DNA of 64,000 nt. Source: Elysia chlorotica. Its lineage: Eukaryota > Mollusca > Gastropoda > Plakobranchidae. A program made the position numbers and the translations under genes. Location of the stretch: assembly GCA_003991915.1 (NCBI GenBank), contig RQTK01000219.1, positions 212,030 through 276,029 on the forward strand, written 5' to 3'. This document shows positions 37,201-50,500 of this stretch, one piece after another. How positions within the stretch are numbered: position 1 is the first letter of the stretch; every line of letters starts with the position of its first letter. The notes beneath the pieces are model-generated. The model worked only from the letters and a program-made list of their open reading frames with translations. It made no database searches and was not told the origin of the DNA.

Positions 37201-37332
37201 ACACTTCTGTAGAAGGCGTATCATTATAGTGGGCAGTTTCACTAGTTTTGAAAAATTATTTACTAACCTAATATTTCTGTAAAAATTTCTTTTTCGTCCC
37301 GTACAGTGCAACTGCCGATCATCTCTGTATAA
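22265..37332 (+). CDS. HDAC10: HDAC10-like class IIb deacetylase, 744 codons, 24 coding exons
   Basis: Zinc-dependent deacetylase; vertebrate HDAC10 removes acetyl groups from polyamines such as N8-acetylspermidine in the cytosol. Coding exons: 22265-22287, 22975-23119, 23444-23581, 23952-24023, 24403-24533, 25698-25766, 26632-26758, 28246-28311, 28882-28941, 29215-29304, 29506-29612, 30008-30067, 30590-30745, 31162-31252, 31700-31771, 32004-32146, 32906-32971, 33498-33585, 34473-34538, 34899-34952, 35415-35649, 35936-36017, 36716-36783, 37307-37332. Phases join throughout. The catalytic domain (~10-363) keeps PPGHH (His139/His140), DWDVHHGQG (Asp177, His179), GFD (Asp270), the HDAC10-type gatekeeper Glu277 in CPEGEM, and GGY (Tyr310). 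The second domain (~415-744) has lost the metal and tyrosine motifs ('[12 protein letters not shown]' replaces the GFD block), as in HDAC10 pseudodomains; no ubiquitin-binding zinc finger is seen, which argues against HDAC6. Residues ~640-686 are Ser/Glu-rich. Human HDAC10 has 669 residues. The 5' UTR exon probably begins after the acceptor at 22206-22207. The exon 12 donor (CA|GTACCA) is the weakest join. Confidence 0.93.
22545..22722 (-). mobile_element. SINE remnant in HDAC10 intron 1
   Basis: The plus strand holds core remains ('gtctcagcctgtcccagagt', 'cacccaaccagta'), followed by a minus-strand tRNA-like head ending 'ctactgactgagcttcc', with a degenerate B box in 'cagggtttaaacccac'. It is diverged but the parts are in the usual order. 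Confidence 0.55.
24599..25106 (+). repeat. ~175-bp direct repeat in HDAC10 intron 5
   Basis: 24599-24775 and 24936-25106 are near-identical ('gatgtacttcacaaaaatca' through 'gaagaacatagcattt') with an offset of about 337. Intervening sequence is unrelated. No coding content was recognised. Confidence 0.88.
25840..26365. mobile_element. LINE 3'-end and SINE fragments in HDAC10 intron 6
   Basis: 'gggatcaataaagttcatct' plus 'tatcttttatt' (about 25848-25876) resembles the 3' end of the same CR1/L2-like LINE seen at 3285-3326. 'aagataagtatacttttatt' at 25962 is the same kind of end in the opposite orientation. 'ggtttaacgtccaacatcag' at 26335 matches the SINE start. All are short, old pieces. Confidence 0.45.
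27090..27600 (-). pseudogene. Possible piggyBac-type transposase N-terminal remnant
   Basis: On the minus strand, about 27350 down to 27230, a frame reads [20 protein letters not shown] then more Asp/Ser, like the acidic start of piggyBac transposases. It is broken by a stop or frameshift and continues as another acidic frame to about 27100. Near 27570-27590 the minus strand has ACCCTTTGATCAC, similar to piggyBac inverted ends (CCCTTT). No catalytic domain is present. The identification rests on style, not on a search. Confidence 0.35.
30008..30214 (+). other. HDAC10: HDAC10 exon 12 extended form: possible alternative terminal exon with poly(A) signal
   Basis: Exon 12 enters in phase 2 after CTGCAG and encodes [20 protein letters not shown], the usual last helix of the HDAC domain. 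In the full-length model it leaves by a weak donor, CA|GTACCA at 30068. If that donor is not used, the frame stays open for 29 more codons with base composition like coding sequence, stops at TAG 30156-30158, and meets AATAAA at 30209-30214. That would make a 392-residue protein consisting of the catalytic domain alone. Confidence 0.5.
32265..32335 (+). mobile_element. tRNA-like SINE head in HDAC10 intron 16
   Basis: Reads 'gataagttggtagtag' (A-box-like) and 'aaggttcaaatctcagct' (B-box-like), bounded by ggggag and gcccc that could pair as an acceptor stem. No core or tail was seen clearly. It is not a convincing functional tRNA. Confidence 0.45.
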
Positions 37333-37452
37333 AGTTGAAACGGATATCCCAGGACCTAGGAGTGCTAGCGCCATGAAGGACAGCGAAAGAAAGTTTAAGT
37401 GCCATAACTCTGGAGCAGTGGTTATCAGTGGCAGTGATTGTTCTGAGTCAGA

Positions 37453-37458
37453 AATAAA
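37453..37458 (+). terminator. Polyadenylation signal, HDAC10 (proximal)
   Basis: AATAAA 121 nt after the HDAC10 stop codon. A further AATAAA is at 38238-38243 and another at 39594-39599. Which is used cannot be told from sequence. Confidence 0.5.
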
Positions 37459-38237
37459 ATCTTCAAGCCGAGGAGATTTTGTTTCATAAGCATTTTACCT
37501 TCACTAACGAAAAAAAAAGTAAATAGGTAGGCATATGTAGGCATAAAAATGGCAATCTAAGTCATCATTTAATCTAATTTTCATAATGAAAAAAATAAGC
37601 CAGTAGTAAACGATAGGTGCCTTTTGTCTCAGAAAATAAGGGATAATCTCAATTTTGCTGTCAGGTTTAGACCATTAAGAGCTGAGTGCAGGGAGTTTGA
37701 ACTTACAAGCAGAGTATGAGGACTTGAGAGCTGGTTGGGAAAAAAATGTGGTGGTGAAATGAAATTTCTTTAGTGAAAGCCACCAGTCTTGGCTCTCACC
37801 TTAGGTGATGTAAAATAGTTTAGAGAGAGGACTGCTCCTGCTATGCAATCTTTTACAAGCGCACGGAGGGAAGTCTGGATTCAGCAAGAGCTCTTTGTTG
37901 TTTTATTCTCTGTCCTTACTGGGCATTTTTCCCCAGTTCTAAATCGGCCGGAAATTATTTACTTGTAATCTAGGACTGTTCAACCAGCCTATCTCGTGAT
38001 CACTGGTCCCACAGGATTTTGGCATTATAATTCTAGTCTCCCCATGATTTGAAACAAGTTGAAATTGAATTTAAATACCAGCTTGTAATTTTGCTTTAAT
38101 TAATCTATTTTTGTGCCTGTAGAGGTCTAGAGCAGACATAGATATTTAAATAAGTAGGATAGAAGGAAGTTAAATTTTGAGACTGCTTCTGCAATGTTGT
38201 CATATCTTTATCTGTAAAAGATATTGCATAGACCAGA

Positions 38238-38243
38238 AATAAA
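38238..38243 (+). terminator. Polyadenylation signal, HDAC10 (distal candidate)
   Basis: AATAAA followed by a T-rich then GT-rich stretch ('ttatacgtgtgggagttt'), a typical downstream element, so this is the better of the candidates. It would give a 3' UTR of about 0.9 kb. Confidence 0.5.
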
Positions 38244-39290
38244 AATGAAATTTTTATCATTTGTTATACGTGTGGGAGTTTTATCCAATAATTATAATCT
38301 TTGGTTTGAGTAGCCCCAACTTAGCAGTGTGGGTTTTACATCCACTTATAATTATAATCTTTGGTTTGGGTCGCCCCAACTTAGCAGTTTGGGTTTTACA
38401 TCCACTTAAATAGATTTCTAGATTTTTTTTTAAAGGAACCATTTTTCCTTAGGGATGCAATAGATTTCTTGAATCATAAGCATAACAAAAGGAAGGAGAG
38501 AAGGCTGGCTTGGCATGTAAGAGAAATCACGATTTGTTCTTTGATTTTGTTGTATTTTTTACATTGATTTAAATTTACAACAAATTAAGATGAAGCTCCT
38601 CTGAGCGTTGATTATTTTGCTTTGAACAAATCACTCTGACTTTGTAAGTAATGACATTGAGAGACCAGTCAGTATTTGGATATGAATATTCTAACTTTAG
38701 GCTTTGTTGTTGGTAACCAATGGTCACACAGTCATGGCTGCTTTAAACATCTTTTGTCTCTGGAGGGCAGTGGTATTCACATTTCCCCCAAAATCACTGA
38801 AATGGTCGAACGAACACAGTGACTTTCTATGTATAGACTAATTAGGTTAAGCACTGCGTCGGCCATGCGATAGACAAGAAACGACGGTAATTATCATTAA
38901 TTAGAGCAAAGCGATGTGAGTGATGTTAGCTATATCAAGTCTTAGATATTGTCTTTTCACTCGCTTAGCTTTATGATAAATTTATAAAAGTTAATGAACA
39001 TATTATAATAATGAAATATAAATACTACTCGCCTCCATTGTGATCATAAATCATACAGTCACAGCAAAAGATAATGTCAATCGACGATTAAGTCAAACAG
39101 AAAATTAACAGGAACGGAAGTAAAAAAAACCTTGTGTGAAATATTTACCGTCTATCAGACGTTTGTGAAATGTACAGTGCGCTGTAAGGGCATTGGCCCG
39201 TCTATCTTATTAGGTCACGGAATGAACATTACTGTGAAGAGAGACACGGAGAGAGTGGAGGGGGAATAGAGTGAGGGAGAGTAAAAAAGA

Positions 39291-39491
<201 letters not shown>

Positions 39492-42400
39492 TTTGTGTGT
39501 GTGAGAGAGGAATGAGGGGGCATCTCCTGATGTAAAACTCCTAGGTCTCCAAATATGGTCATCTTATGCCACTAAGTGGTTGCTGTAGCATGTAATAAAT
39601 GTTTAATACAATGATGAACAATGCAATTTTATCTTTGTCTGATTTACTATTTTGTTGTATTTTTTAATGTTTTTTGTTCTTTTATCTTGACAATGGTGTG
39701 TTTGTTTTGATATTTATTTCATGTATTTTGGGCCAACCTCTGAGGTAGATATGGTTCATTTTCACATTCATTTTATGTTTTCTCATAGCTCATAGTTATA
39801 AAATAAATGTCTATTTGTCATAGAATCTGCAGAGATCTGATTTTAAAACTTTTCATATTGACATTATCTCATACAGAAATGTCAATTTCCATACTTCATA
39901 AATCTTTTGTTTTTATTTCTTGCAAGGCAATGAATAACCATTCTTCTCAGTTTAAGGGAATAACGATAGAATGATACAATTTTGTCTATTCGGTATCTAA
40001 CACTTTTGCAATGTTTCATTGATGTCGTATCATGACTGTTTTATTATGCTGTTCCATTTGCTTAGGTGAGAAGAACAATCTTTTGGAATCATAAATACAT
40101 TATGTTTTGGTATGCTTCAGCTGTGAAGGCAATTAAATTGTTCTTGCCAGCATTAAATTGCGTTATTGGGATTGAGAGTGTTAGATTTTTTTACTTTGGG
40201 AAGACGATCATAATACCCTTTCAAGATTAAATGAAATACCTGCTGTGATCAATGATTGCTCTATGTAGTTCCTGATCCCATTCTTCCATGGCGGTCTTTC
40301 AATATACATTAGGGAAGTAGGAAACTCAGATGATCTTAACATTTTATTACTTCAATATTTAACTGACAAAAACATGTATAAAGGCCTAAGAAAAGGGCAG
40401 AAAAGAAGGGAATTTTACTTTACTTTGTGCAAACAGACACAGAGGTTGGTAAACAGATCAGGCACTGATGAATAGCTTACTGCTTGTGGAAAAGTTTAAT
40501 ACATGAAAAAAACTTTCAGTCCCTCGTCTTTTTAATAAGTATTATTTTGATTTTGTATGAAACCTTACTTTCACTCAATTTTGGTTATTGTGTGTCTGTT
40601 ATTATTAAGTTGCTCTATTTATACTTAAAGGAATTTATGGTTTTATTCATAATTAATATTATACTTGCTTTCTTTTCTGTGATCCACTATTCATTTTGAT
40701 ATCTTTTTATCTGTACGCTGCAGCGTAATGACTTTACATCAAGGCTTCTTTTTTTCCCATACATTTATTTATTTTAAATTGACCGACGGGTTGACTGGAT
40801 TATGCCTGAGCTTTTTTAGGATAGAGCAATATGAGTGAGAGAGTTGTTTTCATGGCAGAATAATTCTGTTCAGCAACATTTTTATATCATACTTCTCCAA
40901 TATTTACACACTAAAGGTATCATGCTACAGCCAGGGTCACTTTGAAACATCTCTTCACTAAAACATAATACCATTCCTTCAGATTCTTTAAAAAAAAAAA
41001 AAAAAAAAAGAATCTGGGGTAAATTTTCATTCTATAAGACTTAACAAAACTGAGAATTATTCAGTTCTATAAGGAAAGCAATTTCTTAAATATTCATGTT
41101 ATGTAATCAGAAGTTATGAGCTCAGCTTTGAGCTATTGTTACCCAACAGTTATTATGACATCAATATTGAGTAACCCTGAACAGTGTGAAAATTTAAATT
41201 AAAAAAATTGACACAGAAAGTGCAAAATCTGAAAATATGTACATATATATCAAAACAGCTCTGTGGAAATCTAGGAACCGATTCTGAATGCCGAACAAAA
41301 CTTATATCTTTCAATTCATTAGCTTAACTTTTTGTGAAATGGTATCCCTGTAATTGAAAGAGAGTGACAAGTGTTAAAGCAATAATGAAGTAAAGTAAAT
41401 TGAACGCACAGCAAAATAATAATGTATAACTCTGTACCATAATCATTGATATATCTATAAACATACACTTAATAATTATTTGATTACAATTGTCTATAAA
41501 CAGATGTCGAGCACTTAAGCTTTACTCAGATAATATATGATAAAATATTTCATGTGTGTGTGTGTGATATTGAACTACCTAAAGACTCCTTCTCCCTTAA
41601 TATATCGCTATGGTAATATTTCTTCATTTCATGGTGTCTGGGAAGATTTCTATGCAGTGGAATGCCATCTTTGATTAGTTTTTCTTTCCATTTTGTTTTT
41701 AGAAGAATCTTATACAGAGACGGACACACCGGCTGTGATACAAACCTTGAACCTCATGTCCATCAGTGCACAGCACTAACTCACTGAGCTATCTGCCCCC
41801 TCCCCAAACATGCTGGGAAATCCACGCTCCCTTGATAGATCTCACATCAATGTGATATGGACCATGAGTATGAATAGTATATTGCTGAATTATGGACATG
41901 TCAAAGCTGTCGATGATTTTTTAAGGATAACTATCATCACTGTTCAGCAATTGTCAAATGTGGAAGCATCAGAAAAGTAATTTATTTACCAATTACATTT
42001 ATTTTACTTTGTGATCTACATCTTGCAGTGCCAAGAGCCTTTTGCATCTGATAGATTTGATGGTATAGACGTAACTTTTCATATCCAAATCTCTGGGCTT
42101 TTCTTGGCTAAAACAGTGCCTTAAAGTGACAGTGTACATCTGTCAAACCATTGTCATCCTAAGGCATATTTATAAATACCAAGTTTTCAACTTTGGTACT
42201 TGTACTGCATTGGAACTAGACTTGTTCCCTATAATTCTCAAGTAGTTTGGTTTTGCAATCGTTATCCTTGTAATAATATTAATTTCAAATGTTCTACAGT
42301 GTTTTTTCCCTCGTTTTTATTATCTTGAAAAAAAAATGTTTCAGTTGCGGCTTTGAATTTTGACTGCAATTTTCTTGCCACTTTTAGCATAATAAAGTAT

Positions 42401-45349
42401 CCTGTCAGCAGTTCAGACTCCTTATTCCTTCCGTCATATATATTTTTTAAAATATATTTTGAGATATCTACATGAATTTTTAAACCAAAAGTCAACTTAA
42501 AAGGTATGTTTGTCATCTTTTTATCCTATGTACATAGTGTCATATCAAGGAAAATGGGTTTTACTGTTTCTTTAAGTGCAAACGTTACCTAAAAATATTT
42601 TATCTTTGTTTGTGCACCTATCATTAAAATGATATACTGTTTACCCCACTCTTTGATTTTTCTGAAAGCTGATGGAGAACTAGATAGAAAAGTCCTGTAA
42701 GCTCCATCTTTGTTTTAAATTATTGTTTGTGACTGACGGTTAAAACTCTGCATCATCATAACAAAGAATGGTGGCACATATTAATGATTCATGGAGGGTT
42801 TTTGGGGTGTTTTTTTTATTTCTCGTTTTTTTAATGGTGTTTGAAAATCATCTCTTTTTTTTTTTGTTTTCTCTATTCTTTAAACAATAGCCCTCGTTAT
42901 TTATAACTTGATCATGTTGTGCTATGTATGCATTATATATTAATCTGAATTTTTGTATCAGAGATAAATGAATTTCAATCAAGTGGAAATATCATCAGTG
43001 GAGCATTTGACAACTAATTTTAAATTAAGAATTATTTATTTCTAATTGTATTATTTGCGGGGGGCTGTATAATCTAAAACATCCAAGCTACATGTAATTT
43101 CATATCAGCAGTTTGTAATTTTTTTGTTTCTGGTAAATCTTCTACTTACCGTTATTACACAAGCACCAAGTCGTTATTTGTTTTTGGACTATAATGAACA
43201 AAAGCATGAATTCATCATTATATTAGAAACTCGATGAAAATATTTTTTTTCAAGTCTACAACTTCCCTGAGTACTTTAACCCTAGTGATTTGTGCTGGGT
43301 TTATGTTCATTACATATGGATGAATTTGGCATTGAGATTGTCTTACAATGTGCAGTGTTCCATGACTCTCTTCATAAACTCTAACAATTACTATTATAGT
43401 ATCATTATTGTGCTTCTTTGGCGGAAAACTGTGAATTCTGTCAGATTGTCATTATTTGCCACTTGCATTGTGTCATGCATTTGCATTATATTGCTTTATT
43501 GTTTTATCATGTGAGAGTGTAGTAACATGCACTATCCACCTGTATTAAGTCCATTATTTTGTACATTGTATTACTCATGCAGAATTTAATATTTTTAATC
43601 ACTTTGGTCAAATACACTGTCATTACTCCGTTTTATATGAAGTCCAAAGTTACATAAATATTATTGTTGTTTTATGTGAAATGTTCAGCACATGCATCAT
43701 CCATTTGTATGGAGTCCAGCGTTATAATACATGTATTAATATATCTTGTGAAGTGGAATAATTTTTATGCTTGATGTTCTATTTATTAACCTGCATAATG
43801 ATTAAAACTCTCTAAGGTGCTGCAAACAGATATGCCGTGTAATTTATGCCTAACTTATTTATTGGATTGACTCTCCCTCATGGTGAAGCACTCCTTGCAA
43901 AATGCTTGCAATTGGCAGCTCAGCGGTTGGGTTTTCAACCTGCTCTTTGATTCAGTCCCATCCAACTCTATTTGTCTGTGTTTGTTCTTGCAGATATTTC
44001 ATTTGTAAATATCAATATACATTTTTAAAAATATTTTATACTTTTTTTTTTTAATAAAACTTGAGAGGGAGGTATAAGGAGATAACATTATTGTCTTATC
44101 ATAATACTTTTGCTTGTACAAGTATGTCATGCGATCAACTTTCAACTTGTACAAAGAATCAATCATATTTGTTATTTTGTTTGTATGTGATCGTGTGTAT
44201 GCTGCATTATGCTGAATGAATGATTTTAATAAGTTTGACTGGCTGTCAACATGTTTGAATCTCGTCACTCCTGAAGACTCAATATTCATCTTATATAAGG
44301 ACATTTTTTTTTTTTTGCTTGTAACAAATTTTTCTCATAGAGGTTAAAGTGACAGGATAGTGAGAAAACAGTTGTGCCCTTGCATGTGGCTAGAGGAAAT
44401 TGTTCTTTATCAAGGATTATTCCAACCTGGGCTGTGAAGAGTTTTATTGTGGTCTGACTTTTGTTTTTCCTTTAGAAGTAATAATAACACAGATGATTTA
44501 TAGAGCGCAAAACACCACTCATGGCGTTTATTATCATTTTCCCTTTGTTTATGGGTCTTTGGATACTCACAATAAAAAGTGTGCTGCGCAGGAAGAGAGC
44601 AAATAAAGGAAGATGGAAAGGAAATGTATAGTCTGTAATAATTTATTGTCCTCACAATCGGTATGGGAGTCCATGTTAGTTTGCAAATAGTCTAACAGTG
44701 TCTCTAACAGTTTCAATTGAAATTTTGTTTTCGAATTTTTAATTTTTCCTTATATATAAGTTTACTGTAATGCAGGTTGAATTCTTGCAGCTTGAGCATC
44801 ATTCTTTTGTAATGTGGTACTGATAATATATTTACAAGATGAAAACGTATGTATATTGATATATTATTTTATTTTGGACGTTGTGAGGAAAAAAACTGGT
44901 GCTTTGTGATTTTTTTCATGAAAACTAAATTACATTTACATGTATCGGTTTTATTCTTTTTCCCCATTGTCTGTGTCATTGGAATAACTTATTACAGTAT
45001 ACACCAATCTGGGTTCCGATCAGCATGTGGGACAGAGATGAATTTACCCCAATATTGTATGTTGTGTGTGTGTGATCTTCTTGTAAACTAAATTCAAATC
45101 TGTGTCTAGTGAGTTTGTATTACCAGCGATTATATTACAATGTATGTAACAAATAAATCCATTCAATAAACAATGCATGTCTTTCGAATAGTTTCTTTTA
45201 TTGTTTTGTTGAATCAGAAAATCAGGAATCAGAAAGCACAGTTCTTGTGAGGAAAGTGTATTGACAGTTGTAGTTTATGCTTTCTCTGATCTCAATGACT
45301 CAATGACACATGATAGAGTTAGGCCGCGAAGGCAGTGCAAACACCAACC

Positions 45350-45775
45350 CGTCTTCTACACGAATTCGTCTTCGGTGAACTTTCGTCAAAACATTTTAGA
45401 GAATGTGCTTTGTGAAGTGAAGATGTGTTGTTACTGCGTTACAATGGAAGGTTTAGGACAAAGCCAGACTGAAGCTGGTGGCTGGGGTGGGGCTGGTCCG
45501 CTGTGGCTTCCATATGAACCCCTCTTGTATTTTTGTTATCCTCGGTCTGAATTCGCAAATAAATAAAAGAGGGTTTCGCAAATAAATAAAAGAGGGTTTC
45601 GCAAATAAATAGAAGATGGGTTTCATAAAGAACCCCCAATCTAGCCACAGCCCCACCCCAACCATCAGCGGAAGTCTTGTTCTGGCCTGAAAAAAGGGTT
45701 TCCAATACACGTTCACACCGAAAGACGAATTCGTGTTGATGTTTGTAGTCACTGCGTGTGCAAGCACTGGGGAAC
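45350..45775. repeat. Imperfect foldback structure (copy 1)
   Basis: The left arm contains 'acacgaattcgtcttcggtg' and 'ggctggggtggggctggtcc'. The right arm contains the reverse complements 'caccgaaagacgaattcgtg' and 'agccccaccccaacc'. Between them lie three units of 'gggtttcgcaaataaataaa'. The same arrangement, with one unit in the middle, is at 48390-48750. The 104-114 residue minus-strand frames here are by-products. Confidence 0.75.
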
Positions 45776-46739
45776 ATATTCAATGCTCCTTCAACACATC
45801 ACGTATCTCAAGCTGAGATTGCTACAAACGCAGTGCAATACAACGTGTATTTAACTTTTGGCGCTACAGTGACACACGAGGGTCTTGAAAACGATCAGAC
45901 AATGAATTGCAAAATACAGTCTCTCTCAGTCTCTGTGTTGAGATCGACAAAAGCAAATCTCTCTCCATATTTAACGTCTCATGGGTCTCCAAAAAGGTAA
46001 TATACGGCGACGGGACCGCAGAGTGGGATGCCCTGGGCTTAGTCGGTCACTTAATGCTGACACCGACCAAGCCAGTAGGGAAAACACGTCTGCAAGAGTG
46101 GCGGCTCGAACCACAGCTCTGTTGCGCAGTCTTGTTTGGACCTCATATCCAGGATGATTGTTCGTGCTAGGGACAACAGCTCGTTTGAAAGTAGCAAGTA
46201 TCCATTGTTGTTGTTGCTGATGCTTCTGTTTTAGTTACTGTTGTTGTTGTCGCCGTTGGGGTTGTCGATCTGTCGTTGTTCTTGTTGCAGCATATTTTAA
46301 AACTTTTTTTTAATCACACAGCGGTTAGTTAGTAAATTGTATGCTTGGTCCTTCAACTACAATCGCTGTTGCTATTTTCATTTGGTTGTTGTTTTTTATG
46401 TTGTTTGTTTGTATTGTGAAACGTAACCCTTATTGTTGTAAGTCGTGTGGCAGAATTATATATTTTTGTTGTTGCTGCTGCTGTTATAGTTGGAGATATT
46501 TGTAGTGGTGTTGTTGTTTTTGCTGCCTTTTTGTGTCAATATTAATGTCTTTTTAAAAACATAATATATTATGTCACGGTGGTTGGTAATGCTAATAGTG
46601 ACACGTTGCAGATAATTATGTTGTTGTTGTTGCTGTTGTTAAGCCTAATGTTACTGCTGTTTCTATTGCCTTAATGCTTTCGTAAAAAGTAATTAAACTT
46701 AGCTTCTGGCCATAAAAAGATTTTGCTTGAACCACGTCT

Positions 46740-47290
46740 ACTGCCTTGAGCTCATGCAAAATCTCCCTCTCACAGGGAAGATATACACTGCGGGCATAAT
46801 AAAGTCAGGAACTTGTCGCACTTAAAGACACGGCTAAAGGAGAGACCAACGTCCATAAAACAATGCAAGTAAGGTCGATCAAAACAACAAACCAAAGGTT
46901 AGACTTAGTAGACGGGTGTGACGACAGGGAAGTTTCAGTAGACCTTCCAGAATGGGACAGTCACCCCAGTGTAATCAAAGAAATTTGGTAAATATAATTA
47001 TATCGTAATCCATTCAGCTTCAACGCAACAGCTTATCATGGTAGAACTAACAATTCCATACGAAAGCAGAATGGAAGAGGCCCATATATACAAAAGAGAA
47101 AAATACCTAAACCTGACCAAAGAGCTGAGAGATGCCGGCTACAAAGCTGTGGTAATGCCAGTGGAGATTGATGCAAGAGGGTTCGTAGGGTCATCAGCCT
47201 TATGACTTTCTGACTAGGCTCTCAACATATGGAAGAACAAAAGCTCTGAAGCTCCTGGCTGAGCAAAGGGAATGAAAGGGTACTATTACA
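46740..47290 (+). pseudogene. Dead LINE tail (reverse-transcriptase C-terminal region), copy 1
   Basis: From 47041 the plus strand reads VELTIPYESRMEEAHIYKR and continues through KYLNLTKELRDAGYKAVVMP and VEIDARGFVGSSA before a stop. A frameshift then resumes as DFLTRLSTYGRTKALKLLAE. This block is typical of the extreme C-terminus of a common invertebrate non-LTR retrotransposon polymerase. The upstream part (from about 46740) is more decayed. The same remnant is at 49910-50520. Confidence 0.8.
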
Positions 47291-47526
47291 TGAATAGCTA
47301 TCGGGAACTCAGAGTGCGAAATGATTAAGTGTTTGGATTAGTGACCCGACCAAGATGAGGGTGTGGGTTCGAATAAAAAAAAAAGGATGGCAGAGAGACA
47401 CCTGGGTGTTACCCGATCCACTTAAGGGCCGAAACACTTGCATTAAGGGGGTTTGTTCTCTGAAGACTCTCTGTTATATAGCTCCCCGATGAGTTTCTAC
47501 CTGAGAGGTCATAATTATGTCCAGTA

Positions 47527-50500
47527 GTTTTATTCTGGTCTGACTTTTGTTTTTCCTTTATAAGTACATGTAATAAAAATACAGATGATTTATAGAGCGC
47601 AAAACACTACTCATGGCGCGTATTATCATTTTCCCTCTGTAAATGGGTCTTTGGATAATCACAATAAAAAGTATGCTGTGCAGGAAGAGAGCAAATAAAG
47701 GAAGATGAAAAGGAAACCTATAGTTTGGAATCATTTATTGTCCTCACAATCGGTATGGGAGTCCATGTTAGTTTGCAAATAGTCTAACAGTGTCTCTAAC
47801 AGTTTCAATTGAAAGTTTTATTTTTCCTCATATATAAGTTTACTGTAATGCAGGTTGAATTCTTGCAACTTGAACATCTTTTTTTGTAATGTGGTACTGA
47901 TGACATATTCACAAAATGAATACCTATGTATATTGATATATTATTTTATTTTGGACGTTGTGAGGAAAAAAAACTGGTGCTTTGTGATTTTTTCATGAAA
48001 ACTAAATTACATTTACATGTATCAGTTTTTTTTTTCTTTTTCCTCATTGTCTGTGTCATTGGAATAACTTATACACCAATCTAGGTTCCGATCAGCATGT
48101 GGGACAGAGATGAATTTACCCCAATATTGTTTGTTGTGTGTGTGTGTGATCTTCTTGTAAACTAAATTAAAATCTGTGTCTAGTGAGTTTGTATTACCAG
48201 CGATTATATTACAATGTATGTAACAAATAAATCCATTCACTAAAACAATGCATGTCTTCCGAATTCTTTATTTGATTGTTTGTTTCGGAACCAGAAAGTA
48301 CAGTTCTTGTGAGGAAAGTTTATTGACAGTTGTAGTTAATACTTTCTCTGTTCACATGGTAGAGTTGGGCCGCGAATGCAGTGAAAACACCAACGTCTTC
48401 TACACGAATTCACCTTTTGTGAACTTGCATCAAAGCGTTTTAGAGAATGTGCTTTGTGAAGTGACTATGTGTTGTTGTCACTGCGTTACAGTGTAAGGTT
48501 TAGGCCAGAGCGAGGCTGCCGCTGGTGGCTGGGGTGGGGCTTGCCCGCTGTGGCTTCCGTATGAACCCCTTTGGTATTTTTTTAGCCTCGATCTGAATCC
48601 GCAAATAAATACAAGATGGTTTCATAAAGAACCCCCAATCCAGCCCCAGTCCCACCCCAACCATCAGCGGCAGTCTTGCTCTGGCCTGAAATACGGTTTC
48701 CGATACACGTTCACACCGAAAGACGATGTTTGTAGTTACTGCGTGTGGACGCACTGGGGAACATATTCAATGCTCCTTCAACACAACACGTATCTCAAGC
48801 CGGGCAGATGCTGCACGAGACAGATGGGACTGCCGCAAACGCAGTGCGATACAACTTGTATTAAATGTATTTAACATTTGGCTCTACATTGACACGCGAG
48901 GGCCTAGAAAATCCTCAGACGATCAGACTATGAATTGCAAAATACAGTCTCTGTGTTGACATCGACAAAAGCAAATCTCTCCATCTTTAACGTCTCGTGG
49001 GTCTCCAAAAGGATTATATACGGCGACGGGACCGCAGAGTGGGATGCCCTGGACTTAGTCGGTCACTTGACACAGATCAAACCAGTATGGAAAACGCGTC
49101 TGTCAGAGTGGGGACTCGAACCGCAGGCCTCTTGTGTCGAAAGCTCTGTCGCCGCGTTGTCGCGTAGTCTTGTTTGAATCTTACCTCCAAGCCGATGGTT
49201 GTGGTATGGGACAAGAGCTCATTTGGAAGTAGCAAGTATCAATTGCCGTTGTTGTTGCTGCTGTTGTTTTAATGTTATTGTTGTTGTCGATCTGTTGTTG
49301 ATCTTATTGCAGCTTTTGGTTTTGGCGCATTTAAAACCTTTTTATCACACAGCGGTTAAGTAGTAAATGGTATGCTTGGTCCTTCAGCTACAATCACTAT
49401 TTTTATTTGGTTGTTTTTGTTGTTTTTTTTGTTGTTTTTTTTTTTTTTCAATGTTGTTTGTTTGTCATTTTATTTTATTACTACTGGATCCGCTTTGTAT
49501 TGTGAAACTTTACCCTTATTGTTGTAAGTGGTATGGCAGAATTATATATTTTCGTTGTTGCTGCTGCTGTTATTGTTGGAGATGTTGGTAGTTGGGTTAT
49601 TGTTGGTTTTGCTGCTTTTTTGTGTCAATATTAATGTCTTTTCAAAAACATAATCCATTATGTCACGGTGGTTGTTGGTAATGCTAATAGTGACACGTTG
49701 CAGATATGTTGTTGTTATTGTTAGGCCTAATGTTACTGCTGTTTCTCTTGTTCCCGCTTTAATGCTTTTGTAAAGAGTGACTAAACTTACGCTTCTGGCC
49801 ATAAAAAGATTTTCCCCGTGGAAGTGTGTGCTTGATTTTTATTTGATATAATTTTTTACAAAATCGTTAAATTATACCATGTTAGCATAACAGACTGTTT
49901 AATATAACGTTTGGTTAGAAGACCCCACTTGCCCGCTATGCCAAGGCAGACAGACCACACAGCATGTCTTGAGCTCCCGCAAAATCTCCCTCTCACAGGA
50001 AAGATATACACTGGGGGCATAATAGAAGTCATTCGGGGACTTGCCACACCTATAGACACGCCTGAAGAACAGACCACCGTCCCTGAAACAATGCAAGTAA
50101 GGTCGATCAAAACAACAAACCAAAGGTTAGACTAAGTAGACGGGTGTAACGACAGGGAAGTTTCAGTAGACCTTCCAGAATGGGACAGTCACCCCAGTGC
50201 AATCAAATAAATTGGACAACAATATAGAATCTATCGTAATCCATTCAGCTTTAACGCAATAGCTTATCATCGTTGAACTAACAATTCCATACGAAAGCAG
50301 AATGGAAGAGGCCCATAAAATTTAATACAAATGAGAAAAATACCTAAACATGAACAAGGAGCTGAGAGATGTCGGCTACAAAGCTGTGCTAATGCCAGTG
50401 GAGATTGGTGGGTTCGTAGTGTTATCAGCCTTATGACTTTCTGACTGAGCTCTCAACATATGGCAACAGAAGAACAAAAGCCCTGAAGCTCCTGACTGAG

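Larger units (their letters stand above)
44441..47526 (+). repeat. Tandem 3.1-3.2 kb duplication, copy 1
   Basis: Starts at 'gttttattgtggtctgac' and is followed without spacer by a second copy from 47527. Order within the unit: AT-rich part with AATAAA signals (about 45150-45170), foldback structure (45350-45775), SINE core with tRNA-like head (45950-46130), GTT-rich tract, dead LINE tail (46740-47290) and another tRNA-like SINE head ('gacccgaccaagatgagggt' then 'gtgggttcgaat', about 47325-47380). No intact gene. Confidence 0.92.

Noticed and set aside
22265..37332. HDAC6 as the identity
   Set aside because: Only one catalytic domain is intact, the gatekeeper is Glu, the second domain is degenerate and no ubiquitin-binding zinc finger follows; HDAC10 fits better.
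45439..45783. 104-114 codon frames on the minus strand
   Set aside because: They cross both arms and the centre of the foldback structure; the corresponding frame in the second copy is broken.
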